NCBI GenBank assembly: GCA_015179045.1
Contig: WHUZ01000095.1
Span: forward strand, 157,565-221,564
DNA: 64,000 nt
Source: Kalaharituber pfeilii
Taxonomy: Eukaryota > Ascomycota > Pezizomycetes > Pezizales > Pezizaceae
Reading direction: 5' to 3'
Shown piece by piece: positions 32,146-42,908 of the stretch (its first letter is position 1; every line of letters begins with the position of its first letter). Under the pieces are notes generated by a model. That model made no database searches. It saw only the letters and a list, made by a program, of their open reading frames with translations, and was not told the DNA's origin. A program made the position numbers and the translations under genes.

Positions 32146-33898
32146 CTAACTCTCTGCTGTCGTTGCTTCGGTTGAAAATTTATTCCGATAACGTGGAGCA
32201 CAATCTGGGGTGTCTGGTACCCGATCTGGGGCATATGCCAGGTACGCAGTTTAAATAGCTTTAATGTTTGTTACTCCTTGTAAGAAAACTTGGGTGCAAA
32301 GCTCGGGAAGGTGCCTGGGTCCGGACAATACTTCTTAAATATTCCCCTTCTACTTTACTTATGGTAGCAAAGTGACTTTGCTTTGTTGTAGGCTGCTGTT
32401 TTTTTGCCCTCTTGATTATTTTCCTTTCCCTTTTTTTTTCTCCTGGGCCTGCACCTGGCCGAAGCCACCTGTTCTATACCCTATGGTTGGAAAGTGGTCT
32501 GTGATTCGCGGCTAGATCAGGATGGGCAGCACTGGTGGCCACAATTCACTAACGGAATGGCAGCTCAACGGAGATCTAGATCGGCGGCGGATGGTAGAGA
32601 AAGAAGAGAGATGACGATATAAAGCTGCTGGAATCAGATGCTCAGGGACTTTAAGCCGCAATGAGGAGGGCAGGATTGGATGGCGGAGAGGAGAAGGAAG
32701 TGGAGGAGATGTTGACGGAAAGGTTTTAAGGGGAGAGGCTCTGGAGGGGGCCTACTGAGCAGGTGAGAGGGAGACCTCACTCCTGCGGCCGACAAAGGCA
32801 AGACTACGAGCTCGCTGGTGGCACACCCGACCGAGAGGCGCACTCGGCTTTTCGCTGCGGCCCTTCGTTGAGTCAGGCAGGGCCGCGACAGTGCAACCCC
32901 CTCACGTACCTGCAGTTGCAAGCCGAAAACAACACATCGCATGCTTGTTTCCCTTTCGCTCATTAGAATGTTATTTTCATCCCCCATCCGACCAAAGTGG
33001 TCAATGTGTAGGGCATGGCGCCGGTGGGGACGATCATCCTGTCAGCGCACATCATATGCAGCCATGGTTCTGGACATGTGAAATCTTTGCGCAGACCATA
33101 TCAAACCCCTCATCCCCAGAGCTGGCACGTTGCATGTTACGGTCAAGCTCAGGTGTGGAAATTTCCCAATGTAGCACCCAAACAAATATGTATACTCTAC
33201 AGAGCGGACCAGACAAGGAAAATTCACCGTCGATTCGTGGTAGACGTTGTTTTTACGTAGCATATGCCCAGCTGACCGAGCACTCACGTGAGCGCAGGCC
33301 AGCCGGAGCTTGTGGAAAGCTAGTCTGGTTGTCATGGGTAAGCCGAATCTGGGCACGAGAACAAGGTAAGCCTCATATGCATTTTTATGGTTTCCAAAAT
33401 TCTTAACCAGACTACAAAATTCTGAATGAAGGAAAGAAAATGAGAGAAAGAAACGCATTCGCGCAATAACGTAGACTTAGTAACTACTCAGAACAAGATA
33501 CTTGAACTTAAATGGAAACTAAAACGCCCCAGAAACAACACAATGTTGACAATATCGGATGTTAGAAGCATCATAGCATTGGTTAAGTGAAAGACCAGTT
33601 GTGCCCTCACGCAACCGGAATAAGCTAAGTAATGAAAGAGCATTTGTTTGGGGAGGGAAGGAGCAAAATGGACCAGGCGGATATGTCAAGAATGCCCTGC
33701 CCAGTTGACACAACAATGCCAGTTCACATGAGGTATTTGAACATATAGAGTTGCTCCAGTAACGAAAGCCAAGGCCGCATCCATTAAAAAAGCGAGGACA
33801 TCATCCAAGCATAAGGCGAAACGCGTGTGGACTACCACGTAGCTCGGCTCTGCCTTCCTAGCACCTTCTGAAGATTCAGTGTTGTGAACCCAGTGGGT
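32146..33898. other. intergenic, about 1.75 kb
   Basis: Spacer between two minus-strand genes, and the likely promoter region of the histidine phosphatase. It contains pyrimidine-rich sequence (32395-32445) near that gene and two copies of the recurring 9-mer TAGTCTGGT/ACCAGACTA (33321-33329 and 33406-33414). Frames at 32763-33460 on both strands are not recognisable. Confidence 0.4.
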
Positions 33899-34623
33899 CT
33901 ACTGGCTCATTTCCAAACTATCTCGTACGCACTTCCTCACTGCTTTCTTGAATCCAGCAGGATCTTCTCGCCATTGTCTTGCAGCATTCACCTGTATTCC
34001 CCTCAATACTGGTATTAATTTCTACGTTAAAATAGCCAAGGTTCGAATAAAGGCTACTCACGTTAGCCGGCGATTCATCGTTCGGGCTGCTGAGCATCGA
34101 TATAACTGACACCAAGATCGACTCTGGGGTGTGGATAGGAAGCCAGCGCTCCTGTACAGACTCGTAGCCATACCTGCGGAGGAATTAGAAGTGGAAAACA
34201 TGCAAGGGCATGGTGCAACAATTGCACAAAAAGAGAAACTGCTTACTTATCCTCTTCTGGGGGGTGGAGAATAGAAATGCAGACATTGCCGTCTGGATAG
34301 ACTAAATTTGACATGGCAAAGTTAGCACGCCTTTGCACTATCACAGGGGATATTTCGAGAGGTGAATCACTATTTGGATGCCAGATTGGAGTATCGAATT
34401 TCATCTTGGGCGGCATAAGTGGATAGTCCTTGGGAAACGACAATCGCGCCTTGAAGAAGCCGCCTCCATAGAACTTGCAGTCATCTGAGATCATGAGCAT
34501 GACCTCCCATTCATATATGTTGTCGTCAACCAGGCCTACGCTGATGTTGGACAGGTCCTTGTCATTCTGCATCGACTTGAGCTGCCGACGGAGGAGAGCG
34601 GCGGAAGCAGCGGCGGATGACAT
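33899..34623 (-). CDS. E2 ubiquitin-conjugating enzyme, UBE2G1/Ubc15 type
   Basis: Exons 34623-34371, 34301-34247, 34173-34062 and 33991-33899, all GT-AG, give 170 residues, the usual size. Conserved blocks are LLRRQLKSMQNDKDL, EWEVMLMISDDCKFYGGGFF, YPLMPPKMKF, the catalytic YPDGNVCISILHPP (Cys about 92), the acidic-loop insert EEDKYGYESVQERWLPIHT that marks the UBE2G/Ubc7 class, and SVISMLSSPNDESPANV. The insert and the ERWLPIHT wording favour UBE2G1/S. pombe Ubc15 over Ubc7/UBE2G2. By homology it transfers ubiquitin in proteasomal (including ER-linked) degradation. Reading through the first intron, which is open in phase, would insert 23 residues between HPN and YPDG; splicing restores the family sequence. 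No damage seen. Confidence 0.93.
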
Positions 34624-35123
34624 TTTGCAATTCGGCGTGGGGGCTACAAGAACCTATGCGTAGCAATATAGGAGGTATATATAACAATAAGTGAATGAGT
34701 ACGTGAATTTCGCTTTGTGATGTGGACCGTCGGAAGACGGATGCTTGGAAAGCTGTCGCTACTGTGGTGGGATGGCGGGGATTCTTGCAAACGATGGGGG
34801 CTGCTGCTCTTACAATGTCAAGTTGTTACTGTGCCGGAATGCTTCAGGTAGCCCAGTGTGCTCACCAATTGCAATTCTGAACTACTTAGTCTTCGCGCCC
34901 AGCGCACTCTACTCTACAAGCTCAATCCTAAAGCACTAGGTAGGCAGGCTGTGCTAGGCAGATACAATTGCTACTGCTCCCGAAACCTTGTTTACCATGA
35001 ACCTCGCCTAAGAGACGCTGTGCTGCCAAGGCTGAGGCTGAAAATAACAGTGCTGTTCTCGTGCCCAGACTCTCTTTCACCGCTTTCTTGGCCGGGAAGT
35101 TGTTACACATCTGACCATTGGCC
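34624..35123. other. intergenic/promoter of the E2 gene
   Basis: Ordinary-composition spacer upstream of the E2 start. No gene was recognised. It ends at the left inverted repeat of the 35124-36411 element. Confidence 0.4.
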
Positions 35124-36411
35124 GGTGCAACCAGACTACATTGGCCGCAGCCCTCCGAAGTCACAATCATGATCTTCCATCTCAAGTTCCAGAATGAGAT
35201 CTTCTGTTGTTACGAAACTCTAATGCATTATCAAGCTACAATAACGGAAGCTTAATACGAAAACAAGTAGCAGGCCATAAAAATCCTAACACGAAGGGTA
35301 TGCATGGTCTCATGCCAAGTATGCAGAGAATTCACAATTCATCTTCGTGAATTCGCTCATCATGCGGAGCATGTTCTGGCTCCTGTTTTCGCTTCGGAAG
35401 TGCTAGGAGTCCAGAAAGCCCTATTCATAAGCGATAGAGTGCCAGCTGCATCGAGAAATTTGTCGCAATGAACTCGCTCCCAGGTCAAGCCATCCAGCAT
35501 ATAGTTTGGCTCTTCAGCTGAGGGTGGAAAGAGGACGAAAGTAGGTATGAATCGGCGAGATAGTCACACGCGGATAGTCAACCTGTAGAGCTTCCTTGTG
35601 AGTATCAATTTTGAATAAGTGATGAGACTGAGACAAAGTAAATTTTTTACGTGAGTTTGACATATTCTTCCTGATTCCCATCATTCATGCTTTCTGGAAT
35701 AACCCAAATCCCAGGCTTTCCAATGTTCCTTGGTTCTACCTTATAAATTTTGTCCAGATAGCCGGCGACTGTGCTGAACTTTTGGCACACTTCGTCTAAC
35801 AGAAATAGCTGGACAAAAGTCTACTCCACTTTCTGGGAAGATACTGAGGGGCATACATCGACATCGGAGTGCTATAGTTGGTTACAATGGCAACGAGCCT
35901 TGAGAGCATCAGGGACAGTACAGTATACTGGAACGGCAGCTTCATCTGTGAGGAGATGGCTGTGGAAATTTAACTCCATATCTCACTTCGTGTACTGTAG
36001 AATTGGTCTTGCAATAATCATCTCGTCCAGTATGCTCCAATCTGGAAGCGGAATCTGACATCAGACACACCCTGATCAAAATATATGCTTAATTTTAGAC
36101 TGGCAGGTGACCGGTAGAATAACACTCTCCAGTTCAACCCCATATGGCATAAGAGTGCCGATGAGGTGCTCCTACTACCGTGTAGGAATAATGTAGGACC
36201 GATTCCTCAAAGTGGAGATTTACCCAAAACCAGAAGGGTATTTTGTAATGGCTAGACATGTATCCGCGATAATCTTCCCATAGCTTGCAAATTATGTCGT
36301 TGTACCTTGACCAGCGAAACTATACTTATCACATGTGTAATCAACCAGACTATTACATGTGCGCTCTATGTCTTCCATTTATATGACCTTCAAAAGTAGT
36401 CTGGTTGCACC
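35124..36411. mobile_element. 1288-bp element bounded by a perfect 16-bp inverted repeat
   Basis: GGTGCAACCAGACTAC at 35124-35139 recurs exactly as its reverse complement at 36396-36411. The sequence diverges immediately inside both ends, so the repeat is 16 bp. No clear target duplication was seen. Inside, the minus strand carries scattered protein-like segments in different frames: LMPYGVELESVILPVTC near 36150, VAGYLDKIYKVEPRNIGKPG near 35720, and EEPNYMLDGLTWERVHCDKF near 35480. Stops lie between them, so the cargo looks like a decayed unidentified gene. The terminal-repeat core ACCAGACTA also appears alone at several nearby places. A short internal pair (36342-36411) shares the same right end. 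Confidence 0.5.
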
Positions 36412-37988
36412 AACCCTCCGACCGTACACTTCAAAAGGTACTTTAATGTTGTTGCGCAGCCTAGGTCTAATCGCTTGCCGTTCGAGGTGTGGTCAATTGA
36501 TTGGCAGCTAACTTTGTTGGAGAGCATGATGATACTGAGTACTTAGTCACGCGTCTGGTTACAAGACTGAGGCCCTGTTTGGTTGACCACGTATAGCCGA
36601 GATTTCAAGCAGAAACTACGGCAACCAAACGATTTCTACGCGTCGCTAGGCACGAAACTAAACTGTGAGTTTCTGCCTGCAAAAATTGGAGCTGTCCAAC
36701 AGAGAGCCATGTATCATTTCGCTTGCTATAGCAAACTACATCACACCGTTGCATCGCATCATGACATTGACATAGCATTGCACCACTATTATGGCAGAAC
36801 TCAACCCTCACGAAAGGCCTATTATTGGCAATTGGAATAGAAATAACAGAGTACATGCTGTTATTTTACAACAAAACTCCTATGTAGATATCAGCATTGC
36901 AAGGAAATGTGTATTTACAGGAGGTCTATTTTCAGCAAGCCCACAGCGTTCTTTGGAAGGTCCACTTTGCTCGTAGTTCTGACATTTTGGGTAGGCTGAT
37001 TGAGTGCTATGGCAGAAGGCATAGACAGTGATAGTGATAGCAGTAGTAGCTTGAGACTCAGCATGCAATAGCTGCAATTGACAGGTTTGACATTGGTGGC
37101 TGCGGGATCCAGGATTTTTTCAGAATGTAGCAAACGAACCTTCAAGTTGTCATTTTTTTTTTTGCACTGCATATCTGTAGGTACGTAGTGATATTGTAGC
37201 AAATAAACACAGTTCCAATTGCACCTCTAACGTGCCTTGGCCATTCACTGATGCTAGGTCTAAACTATCTAATTATTAATACGAGCCTGAATGGTAGGGT
37301 CATTTGTCAGGTGCCAATGCATAGTATGTAGTCTGCCCTCAAACCAGACTAGTAGGTACCTAGAACCCCGGCCTGGAGGGTCTTGGCAAGTCTAGTTCCT
37401 TGCAGTGACTATTCCAGCCATTCCGCCGAATGAGTATGGACTTAGGAACGCGTGACCAGACTACACCTGAGCAGTAGCTCCGCTCGAAAGATCGTGCGAA
37501 ACACGTAAGTTCGTTCAAGGTGATGTACCTGCCAAGTGAGCCATTTGGTACTCGGCAGCTGTGGTTGGTTCTGAAGCAACATATATGGAAAAGGTGCGCA
37601 TGGATGTGTATTGTATTCTCACTTGTCTCTTATATCTTGTATATACCACGTACAATATGTGCTTCTAAAACCCATATATATAGACATGAGCTGCCAGCAA
37701 ATTGGTGCGAGTATGCCAGTGAGGTTGCTCACCATTACAACAAGCGTATCCAGAACTTCTAGATACCTCATCATCACATTGGAATTACCTCATACCATGA
37801 TCTCAGCTCATGTGTTATCCACGTTCTAGTGGCTTCTTCACACATGACAGCCTCACGTGGTATGCCCGTGATGCTTGTTGCATAATCTTCAACAGGTTCT
37901 ACCCCTTCTTGGCAGAGAGTTATCGAAGTGACGCTAGAAGGCCAAACTGTATTTGGATGGGTTGGTGTGAAGTGCCTTATGATACTGG
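36412..37988. other. accessory spacer
   Basis: No recognisable gene. Two further copies of ACCAGACTA occur at 37344 and 37455, and a partial one (CGTCTGGTT) at 36552. A T9-11 run lies at about 37147-37163. Short frames on both strands look like chance. Confidence 0.35.
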
Positions 37989-37990
37989 TA

Positions 37991-38971
37991 TGGTGGTTTT
38001 CACCAAGAGGCTTGCTCGCTGACTAATACACAAAAATACCTGGCCCCCCTGCATTCTGACCCCCCTTTGCAATTTCTCTTGACAATTCAGCGCTGCCGCA
38101 TACGGAGTATCTCTACAGCAAAACTGCCCTGAACTGAGAGTAAGTATATCCTAATCTATAGCATCTTATAGGTTAAAGAAATACAAATACTTATGTAGTG
38201 ATAGGATAGTATTGGAGCTGCAGTACTGAAAATCAAAATGGGCTGTCTGAGCAGGAAAAGAAGTGCTTGCTTGCTTGCTTCTCAAGCTGCTGCTGGCAAG
38301 GTGAAAAAGAGAGTGGTTATGCGTACAGTAGAAGTATATACCCTCGAGCCAGTTACAGTAGGGGTGGATATTTCCGGACCGCTTGTATATAGTAAAAGTG
38401 AAGAGTCTTCAGTGGATGAGGCTGAGTGGGAATCAGAGGAGGAGCAGGAGAAACAACATGAGCAGGATATTCAGGACTTGACTATGACGGTAAATGTTTA
38501 TAACAAGCTAATGAAGAAGAAATATCAGAGTGGAGTTTAGGTGTCTCGTTAGACAGTATGGCGGCATAACAACGCTCAGCAAGATTTACGAAACTCAGCT
38601 GCCAAATGTGGACCATTGATATCTTAATTAAATTTAGAGGTAGTACCTCATAGAAGTGTTAAGTAGGTAGGTCATTTCTGTATATAGTAAAATTTTAATT
38701 TGCACTAGTACTAATTCCCCAATTTTGGCTGTCTTGGCACGTAATATGTTAGGGGCTCCCCATATAAAGTATTAAATTTTTAAGCTTAGAACTCTCAATA
38801 CCACATTTTTATTTTTTTAATTTGGACCCCGAAGAGTTGCAGAGCAAACGAAATAGTACATATCTACGGGTTTTAAATTATAATCAGATGTGGTCAGGTA
38901 ATAAAATCTAATTTCTCGTTGAAGTCAATAATTTTGGTCGGCAGGGGGTCCCTTCTTGGTGAACACCACCA
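37991..38971 (+). mobile_element. TA-flanked inverted-repeat unit, copy 1
   Basis: A unit of about 980 bp flanked by TA on both sides (37989-37990 and 38972-38973). Its left end begins TGGTGGTTTTCACCAAGAG and its right end is the complement of TGGTGGTGTTCACCAAGAAG, so it has terminal inverted repeats of about 25 bp; the left one has decayed. TA target duplication plus short inverted repeats is the pattern of Tc1/mariner-superfamily (or pogo-like) non-autonomous elements. It carries one small open frame (38238-38540) and no transposase. It is the mirror image of the unit at 39161-40206, separated by about 190 bp. Confidence 0.7.
38238..38540 (+). CDS. small basic/acidic protein of element copy 1
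   Basis: 100 codons from the ATG at 38238. The N-terminus is basic (MGCLSRKR, KVKKR). The middle is acidic (VDISGPLVYSKSEESSVDEA, WESEEEQE) and the C-terminal part is probably helical (DIQDLTMTVNVYNKLMK). About three quarters of its residues match the protein in the inverted copy (39939-39466) by eye, which is more conservation than the non-coding parts of the units show. It does not resemble a DDE transposase, and I do not recognise it. It could be the first exon of a larger protein or a captured gene fragment. Confidence 0.5.
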   Translation: MGCLSRKRSACLLASQAAAGKVKKRVVMRTVEVYTLEPVTVGVDISGPLVYSKSEESSVDEAEWESEEEQEKQHEQDIQDLTMTVNVYNKLMKKKYQSGV

Positions 38972-39160
38972 TACTCTACACCCGTCACGGTGGATCGACC
39001 GTTCAAACGCATGATCCTGAGCCTCTAATACGTCGGCATCCTGGGCGCGAAATCCATCGGCATCCAAAAGCCAGCAGTGATAGCTGGGTGTGAGATGGGC
39101 ACGAGATTGATTACTTAGGCGTACTGTGAAGTACTTACTGTGCAATGCAGCGGAAGCCCT

Positions 39161-40206
39161 ATGGTGGTGTTCATCAAGAAGGGACCCCTGTCGACCAAAA
39201 TTATTGACCTCAACGAGAAATTATATTTCATTACCTAACTACATCTGATTGAAATTTAAAACCCGTAGATATGTACTATTTCGTCTGCTCTACAACTCTT
39301 CGGAGTCCAAATTAAAAAATAAAAATTAGGTATTGAGAAATATAAGATCAAAAATTTAATACTTTGTATGGGAAGCCCCTAAGGAGTTACATGCCAAGAC
39401 AGCAAAAATTACTGAATTGGTACTAGTGTAGAATGAAAAAATTACTATATATAGAAATGATCTACCTACTTAACTCTTCTGTGACTCTTATACACGTTGT
39501 GTAAATTCCTTTGTACCATATACACAACCATCTCGATAAGCTTCCATAGTACGTAAACATTTATAAAAAAAATGATTAATAGCAAGATCAGAAATAGAGT
39601 TAAGAGCTTGAGGAACTGTTTGTCGTAAATAGTGGAGAAGTCTACATTCATTGTATTCTTCATCAGCTCATTATAAACATCCACCGCCATACTCAAGTCC
39701 TGAATATCCTGCTCATGTTGTTCCTCCTGCTCCTCCTCTGATTCCCACTCAGACCCATCCACTAAAGACTCTTCACTCTCGCTATATACAAGCGGTCCGG
39801 AGATATCCACATGCATCTCTGCTGTAACCGGCTCGACAGTATTTACTTCCACTCCATACATAACTGCTCTTCTTTTCGCCTTGCTGGCAGCAGCTTGAGA
39901 AGCAAGCAAGCAAGCATTTCTTTTCCTGCTCAGACGGCCCATTTTACCTATCACTACATTAGTATTTGTATTTTTTTAAAGCTAAAAGGTGCTATAGATC
40001 AGCATATACTTACTCTCAGGAACCTAACTCAAGTTATCCGATGTCAAAAAGCAGTTTTGCTGTAGAGATTCTCTGTGTGCGGCGGTGCTGAATTGTAAAG
40101 AGAAATTGCAAAGGGGGGTCAGAACGCAGGGGCCAGGTATTTTTAATGTATTAGTCAGCAAGCAAGCCAGTGTTACACCTGGTCCCTTCTTGATGAACAC
40201 CACCAT
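39161..40206 (-). mobile_element. TA-flanked inverted-repeat unit, copy 2 (opposite orientation)
   Basis: A unit of 1046 bp with matching 25-bp terminal inverted repeats that begin TGGTGGTGTTCATCAAGAAG, perfect between its two ends and flanked by CTA/TAG (TA duplication). Read on the minus strand it is collinear with the unit at 37991-38971 over most of its length (leader, small open frame, AT-rich tail), with a divergent patch just after the reading frame. The two units together form a palindrome of about 2.2 kb with a unique centre at about 38974-39160. Confidence 0.72.
39466..39939 (-). CDS. small basic/acidic protein of element copy 2, with hydrophobic tail
   Basis: 157 codons from the ATG at 39939 (MGRLSRKRNACLLASQAAA). 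Residues 1 to about 96 are the counterpart of the protein at 38238-38540. The rest differs because the units diverge there, and it contains one strongly hydrophobic stretch (LLTLFLILLLIIFFINVYVL) that could be a membrane segment or an accident of AT-rich DNA. Unknown function. Confidence 0.45.
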   Translation of the reverse strand, partial: GRLSRKRNACLLASQAAASKAKRRAVMYGVEVNTVEPVTAEMHVDISGPLVYSESEESLVDGSEWESEEEQEEQHEQDIQDLSMAVDVYNELMKNTMNVDFSTIYDKQFLKLLTLFLILLLIIFFINVYVLWKLIEMVVYMVQRNLHNVYKSHRRVK

Positions 40207-40611
40207 AGCATGCCGCGCAAACCAGAATAGCACGCCCGCCTGTTCATGGCTTGCCTGGAGCAGAGCCGCCCAGCCAGCATGGGACAAGGCAGCGCCTCGC
40301 GATATCGTAGATAGATGCACTCTGCTCCCGGTTGAGGATCCTCCAATCCGCACCCACCTGTTGCGATTGAGTTGTGTGCTCAATTACTGGACAGCAATCA
40401 ACTGTGCTCTGCGGCTGCGCGCTGTGGCACGAGCAGTCGTGCGGCCTATATGTGTGCCAAGTGTTGCGCCCAGTCCAGCACTTGAAACCTTTTTGGTCAA
40501 AGTGTAGATAGATCAAGCTAGTCACTATTTACATCTCCTCTCTCCACCTCCAACTCAGCCTTCCAACCAACTTCATACCCAGATATATAGGGCCTAGCAC
40601 GCACCACAAAC
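40207..40611. other. spacer before the Mo25 gene
   Basis: Ordinary-composition sequence between the inverted element and the Mo25 start; it contains the probable promoter. Overlapping frames on both strands (40085-40507, 40525-40244) show no recognised homology. Confidence 0.4.
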
Positions 40612-42038
40612 ATGGCTTTCTTATTTGGTCGCCCTAGACAAAAGTCGCCCCAGGAACTTGCAAGAGCTGTGAGGGATCTCATGGGGCAGATGGACAGGCC
40701 GCTAGAAAAGCGAAGGGTAGAGAGCCATCTTGTCATTGCTAGAACTTTGGATCTAATTTTGCTTTCCGGAAACAGGCCGCCGAAGAGATTGCACGTCTGC
40801 TATCGCAGATGAAGGTGATCGTTCAAGGTAGCCCTGGTAAGCTCCGCAATCACCTCCAACCCCAACACAGATACACAGATGAAAGTCGTTTGCGGCTGGG
40901 CTAACAAGTCAAAATAGAAGTTGAAGCTTCCCCAGAGCAAGTGCACGCTCTTGCGACGGAGGCCCTTTCTACGGACCTGTTGCCACTACTTTGCAGTAAC
41001 TTACATCGCCTGGACTTTGAAGTAATTCCCCAGACTCCATCTTTTGCCATTTCAGACTTCTAACGGAGTGGTCGCGGGCACAGGTACGGAAGGATGTCAC
41101 GGCTATATACACCGCTTTGCTCCGTTACGGGCAGGATAGACGCCTACCTACAGTAGAATATATCAGCCAACGGCGGCCAGATACGCTTCTGATACTCTTG
41201 CGAGGTTACGAAATGCCGGAAATATCAAACAACTGCGGAACAATGCTACGGGATAGTATTAAATACGAGGTACTCGCAAATCTGGTATTGAATGACCCTG
41301 GATTCTGGAGGTTCTTTGACTACGTGCAAGGGGGGAGCTTTGATGTGTCCAGTGACGCATTTAGCACGTTCAAGGTTGGTACACTGCATTGAATGGAGCA
41401 TCACATCCGTTGGTGTGTGGCTTATGTCGCGGACAACTTAAATGCTAACATTTGTGGTAGGACTTGTTGACAAGGCATAAAACCTTGGTCGCTCAATTCC
41501 TTCAGAGGAACTATGATCAGTTCTTCGCAAGATACAATAATTTATTGAAGTCAAACAACTATGTCGCCAAACGTCAATCCATAAAATTACTAGGGGAAAT
41601 ACTTCTTGACAGGGCAAACTATACCATTATGACTATGTATGTCGACTCCGCGGAACACCTTAAATTGACAATGAACCTTCTGCGGGACAAAAGTCGAAAC
41701 GTGCAGTATGAAGCTTTTCATGTGTTCAAGGTGAGAATTGTTGCCGCCTACCGTAGGCTGTTCATATGTTCACCACCCATAGGTCTTTGTGGCGAACCCC
41801 AAGAAATCAAAAGCTGTTCAAGATATTCTTGTGAAAAACCGAGAAAAGTTATTGGATTTCTTGCCGAAATTCCATGCTGAACGGCGAGGTAAGGAGATTC
41901 TCGTTGGACAAGATTTTCAGCAATTTGATACTGACTCTTCAACTTGCTGCAGACGATGAACAATTCATCGATGAAAAAGCCTTCTTAACAAAACAAATTG
42001 AATCCCTACAACCATTACCAAAGATGGTGCCAGTGTAG
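40612..42038 (+). CDS. Mo25/Cab39-family scaffold protein, 7 exons
   Basis: Exons 40612-40716, 40776-40836, 40918-41021, 41084-41374, 41461-41730, 41783-41888 and 41953-42038, all GT-AG and in phase, give 340 residues, the normal family length. The start [13 protein letters not shown] is the conserved Mo25 N-terminus. Other signatures are [83 protein letters not shown], and the C-terminal [13 protein letters not shown]. Mo25 is a helical-repeat scaffold that activates STE20/GCK-type kinases. In fungi (S. pombe Pmo25, Aspergillus HymA) it works with the NDR/MOR morphogenesis pathway in polarised growth, cytokinesis and conidiation. Function is by homology. No damage seen. Confidence 0.94.
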
Positions 42039-42908
42039 CGTCTTTACGATATTTATGTCGTCTATTTTTCCATATTCGCTGCTTAGACTATTCCATCTGG
42101 GTCACAAACTGGGTTCCAGGAAGGGACAATTTTTTGTTTATGGGACTGGCGTCCAGGCGGAACGGCCCGAATCTATATATATTCCCGATGGATTGTCTGT
42201 GTTATCATAATTTTCGTCATGTTTGTTGCTTCCTGCGTTATGTTTGATCATGGGGCTCTATCCATTCCTTTGCATTTGGTTTGTGCTAAAATTGTTGTAA
42301 GGCGAGGATCGGTTGGTGTTGGAGTCAACTTGAAATTGTAGTCATTCCTTTGGTATTATTGACATTTCCAGTAACGGTGCAATATTACGAGTTGAAATCC
42401 ACGTTGGTGGTGTTCTCGTTCCCAGCGTTGACAAGGGCTAGTGCATCAATTTGCTTGCAGCCTTAGCTGAAATTAATCACGCAACCATTTAGCTGAACAG
42501 ATTTTGCATGCTTTTCTTGCCCGAATTAAGATCGAGAAATGCATACATACATACAAGTATACATGCACCTAGACTAAAGTACAGCTCCAGAACAAGGTAT
42601 CTCGCTAGCCAAAGTACAGCCCTGGAAGTCTCACCTTTTGAAGTGCATATTTTCGCCTCAGCTCATTTCACAGTTGAGCCGCCAACCAATCACAAGCGAT
42701 GGTTGACAGCCCGACAACCCTTCAGAGCTTCCATTACCCCGCGGGCTGGTTGTGAGACTACTCCGCGGCTGTGGGGACAGGACTTTTAAGTGGCATTGTT
42801 TGGCCAAAGTCCGTCCTCGGAACAAGTTATAACACGGCCTACAAAGACATCATAAATATCCGTTAGTTATTTGTTACAAGAGCGCCACTGGTCCCAATCG
42901 CAGTCAGC
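42039..42908. other. intergenic, Mo25 to phosphoesterase
   Basis: Spacer of 870 bp with 3'-UTR-like T-rich sequence on the left and the next gene's promoter on the right. A small CATACATACATA repeat lies at 42541-42556. No gene recognised. Confidence 0.4.

Noticed and set aside
36571..36600. GGCCCTGTTTGGTT, similar to plant MITE ends
   Set aside because: No matching inverted end was found downstream, and such resemblance of a short string is weak.
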